Assembly (NCBI GenBank): GCA_022606135.1
Contig: JABYQN010000006.1
Coordinates: forward strand, 2,932,225 to 2,996,224
From: Fomes fomentarius
Lineage: Eukaryota > Basidiomycota > Agaricomycetes > Polyporales > Polyporaceae
Direction: 5' to 3'
DNA length: 64,000 bases
Shown here: positions 41,501-49,590 of the stretch, in pieces
How positions within the stretch are numbered: position 1 is the stretch's first letter
Layout of the letters: each line of letters starts with the position of its first letter
Translations under genes and position numbers: made by a program
Notes under the pieces: generated by a model
What the model saw: the letters and a program-made list of their open reading frames with translations, nothing else
Databases searched by the model: none
What the model was told of the DNA's origin: nothing

Positions 41501-42869
41501 GCGGTACAAGGCTCGTCTGGTTGCAAAGGGTTTCACTCAGGTGTGGGGAGAGGACTACCATGAGACGTTCTCTCCAGTGGCGCGGTTTGAGTCTATCCGG
41601 TATTTACTCGCGCATGCAGCACTTGAGGACTGGGACATCGAGTCAATGGATGTCAAGACCGCGTTCCTGAATGGTGATCTAGATGAGGAGATTTATATGG
41701 AACAGCCGGAAGGCTGGGTCGTTCCTGGGAAGGAAGATCACGTCTGTCTACTCAAAAAGGCTATCTATGGTCTTAAGCAGGTGTCGCGTCAGTGGAATGC
41801 GAAAATCCATCAATCGCTTCTAGATCTGGGATTTACACGGACATATTCTAATGCTGGGATCTACGTATATTGGCGACAAGGGGGGGATCATGTCATGATT
41901 GTCGTTCTTTATGTCGACAATCTACATCTGATGGGGGATCAGTCTAGTCACATCAAACAAGTCAAGTGTTCGCTTTCTAAGCAGTACAAGATGACGGACT
42001 TGGGATCTGTACAGCGCTTCCTTGGTCTTCGCATCACTCGTGATCGATCCACTCGTATGATCGACATCGACCAGGAAGAGTACATCCAGTCTGTTCTCGA
42101 GCGCTTTCAGATGGCTGACTGTAAACCCTCACGTACACCCCTTCCTGCTGGTGCTGTCTTGGCAAGTGCCGACGAACCAGCTTCCGATCAGTTCAGGCAA
42201 CGCTACCAGAGTCTCATTGGCAGTCTTTTGTACGCCATGCTCGGAACGCGTCCTGATATCTCCTTCGCTGTCACACGGTTATCAAAGTACAATGCCAATC
42301 CCTCTGAAGCGCATATGAGTTATGCGAAGTATGTCCTGCGTTACCTTCAAGGGACAAAGGTGTATCGCTTGCGCTACAAGGGAGCTAATGACGGTCTGAT
42401 TTCCTATTCGGATTCAGATTGGGCCGAAGACCGTGATGATCGGCATTCTACCTCTGGCTTCGTCTTCTTGATGGCAGGTGGTGCTATATCGTGGGCTTCG
42501 AGGCGTCAGCCTACCATTTCGCTCTCCTCTACTGAGGCGGAATATAAAGCGGCCTCTGATACCTGTCGTCAGTTGATCTGGCTGAGGACGTTTGGCGATG
42601 AACTTGGTGATGACTTGACCAGGCCGACACCCATGTGTTTAGACAACCAGGGTTCGATTTTCCTGTCAGTCAATCCAGTAGTCGACCGGCGTACCAAGCA
42701 CATAGAGATTCGCTACCACTTCATTCGTGAACAAGTGGAGTCTGGCTCTGTCGAGATCTTCTATGTTGCGACTGCGGATCAGTTGGCTGATTCTCTCACA
42801 AAGAATGTGCCTTATTCCATTTTGGCAAAGTTCGTTGATGAGATCGGTCTTGTTTCCGTTGCATCTTGA
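38598..42869 (+). CDS. Intact Ty1/copia gag-pol polyprotein
   Basis: 1423-residue single-frame polyprotein of the younger element; ATG 38598 opens MGDIKVDSIPVLSS, the usual copia gag start. Order: gag; zinc knuckle CSHCGSGSHHESNC; protease active site WLMDSGASQHIT; integrase HHCC zinc finger (WHRHFDH...CDGCAF); integrase core with the Asp, Asp, Glu triad in HMDLNRP, RSDRGGEY and NGRAERWN; reverse transcriptase with AFLNGDLDEEIYMEQPEG and IYGLKQVSRQWN; RNase H with SDSDWAED, STEAEY and MCLDNQ. The reverse transcriptase catalytic box is YVDN, not YVDD. No stop or frameshift interrupts it. Its own promoter U3 no longer lies upstream in the sense direction, so expression would need another promoter. 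Confidence 0.95.
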   Translation: MGDIKVDSIPVLSSANQYNDWSAKMKGYFIFMNCWSVVKGATRPTEQAAKDKWDKLDGQAHGMMYMRVAPNFHYVLDTQIPVLGGQPRDMTAAESWEALQNKFGKPNSAHVWGLFESLVAEPQMNKQKALQDQMMRLITRLCEISSNDVTLSDNMQALLLMSKIPESYRSMVSALMATTDLDKVTLNDIQSKTLAEESMRKNGQSANKVSQTKPKPKGPCSHCGSGSHHESNCYQKYPEKRPKGKGKGKGKDKDKDKDKGKNKDTSHNHAHVTTESVSSVLVAGSSNIAASFYDEAMASNSVNWTAWLMDSGASQHITGDLSEFIEYQPFDTPVLFNTAGQGDSSVIQALGEGTLSGETWLDSQNVAITLNHVYYIPGTIGHIFLTGSIELNGYSLFQGDGRMCIFDKPPDGAVKHGLMIHIKGRKILEALYNPSSSCYWTIIELHNGKHIHLNVQKFKTWHRHFDHVGKDVLCNLPEHTKGVDAVDSADEEPCDGCAFAKSTCNPFPPSEKRATEVLERVHMDLNRPMHTQAIRGWKYFAGFIDDYSGLTRAYFLKHKSDVIQAFKDYKAWAENQTGKKIKSIRSDRGGEYTSDEFSTLLRSHGIEHQKTLPGSPQQNGRAERWNRTITEKALSMLHQAGLSHGFWQLALDAAVHIYNRQPMRRHKWSCPITIWDGTVPDVSYFRVFGCKAFVHVQKAKREGKLDKKAVEMIFVGYESGSKGYRFWNPANRSIVVSRDATFDEESFPARNLPGNRPSTPDDSPFSDDQSHDSSNDDSDSVDPNDAIPFIPPNLFEPPQPDPPADANPAPPAEAPAEPPPPLQRPPTPPPVVPPHPPHKRGRHPPVGANEPSIARDRPCCEKAGIPHKDRTDNNVYDNPARADNQIDKDGNLREAETILAFLAAAQYKAGLPQSHKEAMRSPDAGKWREAEKSEFESLMENKTWVLVPRPKGRHVVSNRWVYDIKHDGRYKARLVAKGFTQVWGEDYHETFSPVARFESIRYLLAHAALEDWDIESMDVKTAFLNGDLDEEIYMEQPEGWVVPGKEDHVCLLKKAIYGLKQVSRQWNAKIHQSLLDLGFTRTYSNAGIYVYWRQGGDHVMIVVLYVDNLHLMGDQSSHIKQVKCSLSKQYKMTDLGSVQRFLGLRITRDRSTRMIDIDQEEYIQSVLERFQMADCKPSRTPLPAGAVLASADEPASDQFRQRYQSLIGSLLYAMLGTRPDISFAVTRLSKYNANPSEAHMSYAKYVLRYLQGTKVYRLRYKGANDGLISYSDSDWAEDRDDRHSTSGFVFLMAGGAISWASRRQPTISLSSTEAEYKAASDTCRQLIWLRTFGDELGDDLTRPTPMCLDNQGSIFLSVNPVVDRRTKHIEIRYHFIREQVESGSVEIFYVATADQLADSLTKNVPYSILAKFVDEIGLVSVAS

Positions 42870-42870
42870 A

Positions 42871-42880
42871 CGAGTGGGAG
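42871..42880 (+). other. Polypurine tract of the intact copia element
   Basis: CGAGTGGGAG directly precedes the 3' LTR start TGTTGAAC. The same purine-rich sequence precedes the corresponding LTR in the other two copies (as CACTCCCACTC on the + strand at about 31515 and 62975). Confidence 0.7.
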
Positions 42881-43434
42881 TGTTGAACTTCCGGAATACC
42901 GGCTGTGCTCGGACCGGAGTTGTGTACACTTGTTTATGGTCATATGATTAGATAGGCTGTGTTTCTACTTACCATTTATGGTTTTCTTTGTTCTCCTACT
43001 GTACTTTCCCATGACCATATGGTTACTGTGCATTCCTGTGCGTACCAGTGCGTTCTACACTGCACCGGACTCTTCTAGACCTTATGTCTGACTCATGCTA
43101 TGACTGTATCTGACTCATACGCCGATACGGACTCTGACTCATCGTCTTATGGCTACATGTGACTGCTTTATTCGCTGACTCATGGACTCATCCCTCATGT
43201 ATATAAGCAGTCCCTTCTTCACCTCTGCTCTTCAGTCGTTCGCTCACTGACTGAAGAGTAAGTCCCTTACCTACATATGCTCTACTACTTCTTACTAACT
43301 TAGTACTTGTAGTCCCTCTCTGTTGTGACTTACAGGTACTTCACTATGCAATATAGTCGTTCGCTCACTGACTGAAGATCCCTCTCTGTTGTGACTTACA
43401 GTCACTCCTCGCCTTACAGGTTCAGAGTTCATCA
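42881..43434 (+). repeat. 3' LTR of the intact copia element (554 bp)
   Basis: Starts TGTTGAACTT and ends GTTCATCA (5'-TG...CA-3'). A TATATAAG box is at 43200-43207. Downstream of it are an intron-like GTAAGT (43258), TACTAAC (43293-43299) and TTGTAG (43312). The 3' part has a direct repeat of CTCTGTTGTGACTTACAG. It is followed at once by AGAGA, the target duplication, and the split older LTR. Confidence 0.92.
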
Positions 43435-43873
43435 AGAGAGACTACAAGTACTAAGTCAGTAAGAGGTAGTAGAGCATATGTTTGTAAGGGACTTACTCTT
43501 CAGTCAGTGAGCAAACGACTGAAGAGCAGAGGCGAAGAAGGGACTGCTTATATACATGAGGGATAAGTCCATGAGTCAGCAAATGAAGCAGTCACATGTA
43601 GCCATAAGACAATGAGTCAGAGTCCGTATTGGCATATGAGTCAGATACAGTCATAGCACAAGTCAGACAAAAGGTCTAGAAGAGTCCGGTGCAGTGTAGA
43701 ACACACTGGTACGCACAGGAATGCACAGTAACCATATGGTCATGGGAAAGTACAGTAGGAGAACAAAGAAAACCATAAAAGGTAAGTAGGAACACAGCGT
43801 ATCTAATCATATGACCATAAACAAGTGTACACAACTCCGGTCCGAGCACAGCTGGTAGTCTGGAAGTTCAACA
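43435..43873 (-). repeat. 439-bp fragment of the older element's 5' LTR
   Basis: On the - strand it starts TGTTGAACTTCC at 43873 and breaks off at 43435 where the younger element inserted. Old-type variants tie it to 31168-31516. Beyond 43873 the DNA is unrelated to the element, so this is the outer border of the composite. Confidence 0.88.
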
Positions 43874-44342
43874 GAATCCTCCTGCATATCTCTACACTAT
43901 CAATGCGTACAGCCAGCTTCCTGACGAGCTCACTCACCGCCCTTTGCCCTTGGCAGAGGTGGAGATAGCTCCTGACTGTTTTAGGTATCCCATGCTGGCC
44001 AAGGGGCACCAAGATCTGACTATGACCAGTGTCCAATATGAGGTGAGGAATGAAGAAGAGAAGGATGTCCCAATGGAAGTGGTGAAGATGGCAAGTCTGG
44101 AGGTCCTGAATGGGTTGCGGGCACAACTGCCTTTGTTGATGAGCCTCAAACGTGTACGGTCTGGCACAGAAGACCCCAAGCTTATGGTGGCCCCGTGCAA
44201 GCATCTGCGGACACAAGCATACATCACCAAAATCAAGGCTCAACAGAAGTGGTTGGCACAAGGCTTCACCAAGGTCAAGACTGCTCTGAATAGACTGGCT
44301 CCTAGTCGGCTGCCATGGCTGCCATGGACTCTGCATGCATGA
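43874..44342 (+). other. Open frame next to the LTR edge, unrecognised
   Basis: A + frame is open from the LTR border through 44342 (about 155 codons, ending near WLPWTLHA) but has no convincing start. It contains a Lys/Arg-rich helix-like segment and no domain I know. It could be an exon remnant of a gene or transposon into which the older copia element inserted. Confidence 0.3.
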
Positions 44343-44973
44343 TTACCAACCAGTGAGCATCTTCTCTGTTATCACTCATCTGCACCATTACTGATGTCCG
44401 TTGATCAGTGGCAATTGAAAAAGACTGTGTGGTTCCTGGGCTCAGATTACTGTGTCTCTGTTGTACTGGACTTGAACTGCACTTGGACATATCATTTGTG
44501 TATCGCTCTCAGACTCAGACTCGTGGCTGCTAACTAATATTGACAGGATAGTGGGGCAGGCACACAGTCACAAATGTAGTCTTCATTCTTTGCATCTCAT
44601 GTTGCTGATGGTCACTGGGCTGGCTCGTGGAGGGAGTGCCTACCTCTTTGTTGGTCATGTTCAGCATTGACTGCCCTGTGAAGGTTTCTTTATTACTTGG
44701 TGAGCACTATTCCCTTTTGGTTGTGATAGAATCATGTGGCTGACTGACTAGGTGTCCACTTCAGTTTTTACCTGGATCTAGTGCATTGTGAATGTATGCT
44801 ATGGATGATGGATGCCCACTGGCAGGGCTTGAACTTGGAATAGTGCAGTGTGCATGTGCTTGTCCAGCTTCATGTTTCATCTCCATGTAGCCATACCATA
44901 TCACCAGTGGATTGTATCCGGTCTGGACTCTGCTACAACATGTACACCTAGTGAACTGGATCACTTTATGCAT

Positions 44974-45345
44974 ATTGCTGCCGGGCACAACCCTGTACAT
45001 TGATTGGCCCTCCCTTCCCATACATCTTGTAGAGGTTATGTGTGAGTAGCGCCAGCTGCTTGAATGCTGCAAATTGTCTGCCCTTGGTGTGCTCTGATAC
45101 AAATATGACCTTGCCCAGCATGTGTGTCCACCTGACCAATGGGAGAAATTGTCAGCATCATGAGCAGAGAGTCGAAAGCGCATAACACATGACCTAGGGA
45201 GATGGACAATCTCCCCTGGGAAGTAGGAAACTTCGACTGGGATGGACTGCCACACAAAACTGTCGAACATGCTCCTGGTGTTGCCCTTGCTCATCTCATA
45301 GTAATTGTGTGTTGACTCTCCAGGACCAGCACGGTGATGTGCACT
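44974..45345 (-). pseudogene. Epoxide hydrolase fragment, copy 1 (C-terminal part)
   Basis: Reading on the - strand gives AGPGESTHNYYEMSKG, FVWQSIPVEVSYFPGEIV and HLPRS, then, in another frame after a likely decayed intron, LGKVIFVSEHTKGRQFAAFK and MYGKGGP. These match the C-terminal part of alpha/beta-hydrolase epoxide hydrolases, which detoxify epoxides by adding water. The catalytic His of the family's GGHFAA motif reads Gln here (GRQFAA). Only the last about 115 codons are visible, splice borders are poor, and no N-terminal half lies upstream. A related fragment is at 59900-61459. Confidence 0.72.
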
Positions 45346-45632
45346 TCTGTCTCTATGCGAGGAAAACTCACAAAGAAAACTACAACTGGGGAATGGCTTA
45401 GAGTATAGTGCAAGGGGTCATCTCTTGGTTCCCAAGTCAAGTTCAAAGGGCAATTGATGGTTGACACTTGTGAAGAGAGCATGCACAAAGGCAAAGCCAT
45501 ACACAAAGGCTGCAAAAGGGGCGGGCATGTGCACAAGGGGAAAACAAACAATAAAACTTGATAGGATCACAACTCTTGTGGGCTCCAATGAGCTTGTATG
45601 GTGCTGCACTTGTGAGGAGGGGAGGGGATGGA

Positions 45633-46702
45633 CATCAGCAAACCCTTTCACTTTCTAAACACACTAAAAGCACTAAAAAGTTGCTTAGACATTTTTAGAT
45701 TTTCTTAGAATCTTTAGAAAATTAGAAGTTTGAGAGGTGCTGTGAAAGTGATATGTTGGCCTTTTATTGAACACAATCAGCTGAGTAAATAGGGTGATTG
45801 CAGATAGAGATGACAGGTTGTGTGATGTGTAGAGGACAGGAATTGGAAGAACAAAAAGGGAAAATAAGTTACCACCATCAAGAATCAAACCATTGACCTA
45901 ATGATGTCACACCATGTAAGACCAACTCAAGCATGTCAACCACTGCACCACTTTGCTTTAACATAACACTATAGTACAGTCATTATATACCCATTGGCAT
46001 TTGCTGGACTTCAGAGATTTTTTGTAAGTCTGACTGCTTCAGTGTACAGAGCCATTGCTGCACTACACTGCAGTCCATTGTTGACAAGTCATTGTCTCTG
46101 CACTACATTGCAAATAACTGATGGATTACAGCACTCATTTCTGCACTACACAACTATAGCAAATTGATGGCATCCATTCAACCTCAGGCTGCACTACATC
46201 AAAGCAGATCATAGTTGACAGGTCAGTGTCTCTGCACTGTACTACAGCAAAGCACTCATGGCTTTGTAGCACTTATTGCTGCACTCCACTGAGTCAAGGT
46301 AGATGGGTATATATTAACTGTACTATAGTGTTATGTCAAGGTGAAGTGGTGTAGTGGTTGACATGCTTGAGTTGGTCTTACATGGTGTGACATCATTAGG
46401 TCAATGGTTTGATTCTTGATGGTGGTAACTTATTTTCCCTTTTTGTTCTTCCAATTCCTGTCCTCTACACATCACACAACCTGTCATCTCTATCTGCAAT
46501 CACCCTATTTACTCAGCTGATTGACAATAAAAGGCCAACATATCACTTTCACAGCACCTCTAAAACTTCTAAAACTTCTAAAGTGGCATCTAAAGGTTCT
46601 AAGTCTCTAAGAAACCTAAAAGCATCTAAACATGTCTAAAACCTCTAAAACCTCTTAATAAGTGCTTTTAATGTGTTTAGAGAATGAGAGGGTTTGCTGA
46701 TG
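45633..46702. mobile_element. Palindromic foldback element (1.07 kb) with tRNA-like promoter boxes in both arms
   Basis: The left arm (45633 to about 46000) and the right arm (about 46300-46702) are inverted copies, outermost CATCAGCAAACCCT against its complement. The spacer has repeated TGCACTACA-like units. Each arm contains a Pol III box A (right TGGTGTAGTGG at 46347-46357; left TGGTGCAGTGG, complement of 45940-45950) and a box B (GGTTTGATTCT at 46406-46416; complement of 45881-45891). The right flank resumes a sequence also found at 62361-62420. It could be a long-TIR MITE or two SINEs in inverted union. No protein is encoded. Confidence 0.8.
46347..46416 (+). promoter_or_regulatory. tRNA-like internal Pol III promoter (A and B boxes), right arm
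   Basis: Box A TGGTGTAGTGG fits TRGYNNANNNG fully; box B GGTTTGATTCT fits the GGTTCGANTCC consensus with two pyrimidine changes. Spacing is 48 nt between boxes, within the tRNA range. I see no closed acceptor stem, so this is not a functional tRNA gene. Confidence 0.55.
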
Positions 46703-46773
46703 CAGTCCCCATGCAAAACTACAAGAATGATGTTGCATGCATGCTGGTCATGGACAACCTCGCTGGGTCTTAG
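46703..46773 (+). pseudogene. C-terminal remnant of a repeated secreted-protein-like gene
   Basis: Encodes VPMQNYKNDVACMLVMDN and ends LAGS-stop. The same segment (VPMQNYNNNVACMLVMD) ends at the LTR at 62422, where a signal-peptide start lies upstream. Here the foldback element replaces everything upstream. The family is unknown to me. Confidence 0.4.
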
Positions 46774-47866
46774 GCCTTGTCTGCAGAGGGGGCAGGAGTG
46801 CAGAGCAGTAGGTGACTACTGGAAGGAGAGATTAAACCATTCCATCATGTTGGTCATAGAATGAAATCCCTTGTGGAGGACTGGTGTTACAATTGTCATT
46901 GAGACTCATCTTTTTTGCATGTGAGCATTGGTGTGCACATCATAATCAATTCAACCTGGTAAGTAGTAGCCAATCCTGATGAAACTACAGAATAACAGAA
47001 TACCAGTCAACAACAACAGCACACCACAGTTGAGCTGGACGCCTCTGAGATGTCAACACTCATGTATATCTTAAAGCCCTATCCACATCCTCTGAACTTG
47101 GGTGCATGATTTGAGTATCTCCAGCTTAAGCCTTGTCAGTCAACTGGAACCTAATGCTCTCTGTTAGGCTATGGATGTAATGTAGTACTATATGAAAATG
47201 TCCTGGTCACTGTTGTGCATCTCAATGAACAATTTCCTGATCCAGGGCTCCAGCAGAGCAAAGACTTTGTTCATCACCACTACTTCTGATGGTGCAGGGG
47301 CTGGCCCTGCTTTGTACATACACCAAAAATTTAGTGTACTTTTATTGTAACCATGAGAGATTCAATGCGCTGATGTACATTGGCCTGCAGTGTCTATCAC
47401 CACCAGCATGTCTTCCTTCCTCAGTATGCACATGGCATGGAGCAGTTGGCTGGCAGCATCTATCTGGAGGCTCAGCTTAGGTACTGGGAGCCTGGGGTGA
47501 CCTGCTCCATCAGTGAGGCAACAGCTGCCAACAAGCTTGTGCTCAAGTCAAAATGTTGGCTAAGCAGAGGAGTCAATGTGTCCTGCAATGACATAAGGCA
47601 TCACAGTCCACCTGTACACTAGGCGGTCTGAGACTAAGCCCTCAATCTTTGAAATTCCATTGTCAACAAGGTTGTGTGTGGATATATCTATAGTTGTGTA
47701 ACACAGTACATCAGTGCAAGGTGGGTGATCATAAATACATAGCAGAGGCAGAGCTGAGGGTCTGAGACCAAAAGTCAAGATATCAAAAATATTGCATGTG
47801 GGTATGCCTGCTCTGCAAACCTGTGTCTATAGGATAGCCTGAGAGGAAAGTTCTATGCACTGGCAT
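46774..47866 (-). pseudogene. Decayed coding trace, unrecognised
   Basis: On the - strand, 47164-47480 is open in one frame except for a single TGA that looks like a mutated CGA: it reads QIDAASQLLHAMC, LVVIDTAGQ, FWCMYKAGPAPAPSEVVVMN and LEPWIRKLFIEMHNSDQD. Upstream, 47560-47778 continues with similar character. The conserved-looking residue pattern suggests an old gene in a CpG-depleted tract. I cannot name it. The rest of the interval shows nothing. Confidence 0.35.
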
Positions 47867-49590
47867 CTACATAGCACCATCATTGAGTTCAACCACCCCA
47901 TTGTCAACCCTCTCTATCTCCATTTCTCCATCATTTTCCTGCAGCACACTCTGCACTTCAGATGTCTCCCCTGGTGCTGGCAATGATGAGCCCAATGATC
48001 CTATGACCCGATTGAAGTTCAGACTTGACATTGATGATACTTGAGAGTGCTGGTGTGTTGCAGTGTTGCTAACTTCCTGTAGGTCCATCAGGAACCTGGA
48101 TACAAGAATTGCAGTAAGGCTAGCAGATGAGACTGATCAGAATTCCTGATGCAGCACAGATGATGAAGTACATGCGGTTCTGAGAAGTAGCTGATTATAC
48201 TGCCTGGCTCATTGTTAAAGGACTCAAAATTGATATTTAAAATCTGTGGTGCAGGTGGGTGCCAGGACCTTTGAAAATGCAAAACCACAACTCACTGAGG
48301 ACAAGGTAAAGCTGAGGTGGAGGATATTCAGTGTTGCAAGAATGCTACCAGTGCAGCAAAAACTTTGTCAACTTTCCCCCAACAAGTTGGATCATATATT
48401 GCAGATATGGTTGACACATACCCAAAATACAGTGTACCTAGCCTAGCAATCAACAACAACCTAAACAGGAATTTGGACAGTGGTCTGGTACCCACCATTT
48501 CTGAACAAGATGCTTGAGAGGGAAGTTCCCTGGCCAAGGACCTTGATATCTCTGCTTGTCTTATATGTTGCTTTCCATGTGATACACATGACAAGCAGAT
48601 CTGATATGATGAGACAGACCCTAGAAATTATAGTAACTACATATGATTGTCAGTATCAGTCAAAATGACACATGTAAGAAAGGAACTACAGCTAGTGCAA
48701 ATGCATGTGAGTGACAGTCTTGAAGGTGAAGCATGCACTAGACATACTGATGTTGGATAGTTCCAGGCAAAGGGTCATTAATGATACACCCATCAGAGGT
48801 TCCCATAATTGACCAATAACCTATATTAACCTGCAATCTGTGTCATGACATCACATGGTGAGTATTGCAATAAGCATAGCACCTACAAAGTTAATGATCA
48901 AGGGTGCAAGAGAAGAAAGCAGGACCAATGTCAATATAGACCATCGCCCTCTGATTTCTGAGCTCAATGCATATGCCCTCAGGGTGGAGAACACTAAATG
49001 TAGGCCAGTGGTGTCATCCAGTGCACAAGGTTGAGAATAGAATGGGAACATGTACTCACAAGCCCATGGAAGATACTGAAGTATTCCCAGACTCTGTACC
49101 ATATAGTACAACACTGTGCAGCTGGCAGTTTCAAGTGAGTGAACAGCTCTGGGCCAATGTTGTCTGCATACACTTACCCCTTAAAATGGATGTTGTGTAA
49201 TTACACTAGGTAAAAGCAGTAGGTATGCTCACCTTGGTTGTAGTGGGGTCTGGAAAGGGCATGTGCAATACAACAATTACAAGGGGCAAGTACCGGTTGA
49301 CAATGAATAGAACAGAAGACCCAGTGATTGACCGCTTCCAGAAGAACTTTGTCTCACGATCAAATGTGATCATATACTCATAGGCAAGTAGACCTGGGGC
49401 AGAGGAAAGAGATCATTATTGAGTTCAAAGCATGAACTGAGCAGGATTACACAAAATAGCAGTGGATGCATAATACTCCATTTGACTAGTAGAAACTCAA
49501 TGTCAGAAATGGTTTGATGTTATCTACTCACTTCACTTACATATTACTGTATTCCACAACCATTTGTGCAGTCTGTGAGTTGTCAGACAT
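47867..49590 (-). CDS. DUF6533-domain multi-pass membrane protein, possibly decaying
   Basis: Agaricomycete-expanded membrane protein family of unknown function. ATG 49590 (MSDNSQTAQMVVEY); exon 1 49590-49541, exon 2 49485-49451, exon 3 49393-49233. Joined, exons 2 and 3 give the DUF6533 signature CLLAYEYMITFDRETKFFW, then SSVLFIVNRYLPLV. Further exons supply VLYYMVQSLGILQYLPWA, FSTLRAYALSS and LTLVLLSSLAPLIINF, then LVISDLLVMCITWKATYKT and LFRNG, then TLYFG. The last exon (48132-47867) has LVSRFLMDLQEV and an acidic tail ending at 47867. The exon 3/exon 4 junction does not keep frame with the best-looking sites, and the segment around 48300-48450 has weak matches, so the gene may be recently damaged. 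CpG is scarce, as in its surroundings. Confidence 0.7.

Larger units (their letters stand above)
31168..43873. mobile_element. Composite of two nested Ty1/copia elements with an inverted LTR segment
   Basis: Layout: truncated LTR (-) 31168-31516; decayed polyprotein (-); LTR (-) 36871-37424; 120-bp LTR fragment (+) 37425-37544; leader and intact polyprotein (+); LTR (+) 42881-43434; LTR fragment (-) 43435-43873. The two fragments together make exactly one 554-bp LTR if a 5-bp TCTCT/AGAGA overlap is counted once, so that LTR was split by insertion of the younger element. Sequence differences pair 31168-31516 with 43435-43873 (old element) and 36871-37424 with 42881-43434 (young element). Confidence 0.85.

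Noticed and set aside
43315..43400. CRISPR-like or tandem array in the LTR
   Set aside because: Only two copies of a roughly 20-bp unit inside an LTR, in a eukaryotic context.
46347..46430. Functional tRNA gene
   Set aside because: Boxes A and B are good but there is no acceptor stem or clear anticodon arm, and the sequence is part of a repeated palindromic arm.
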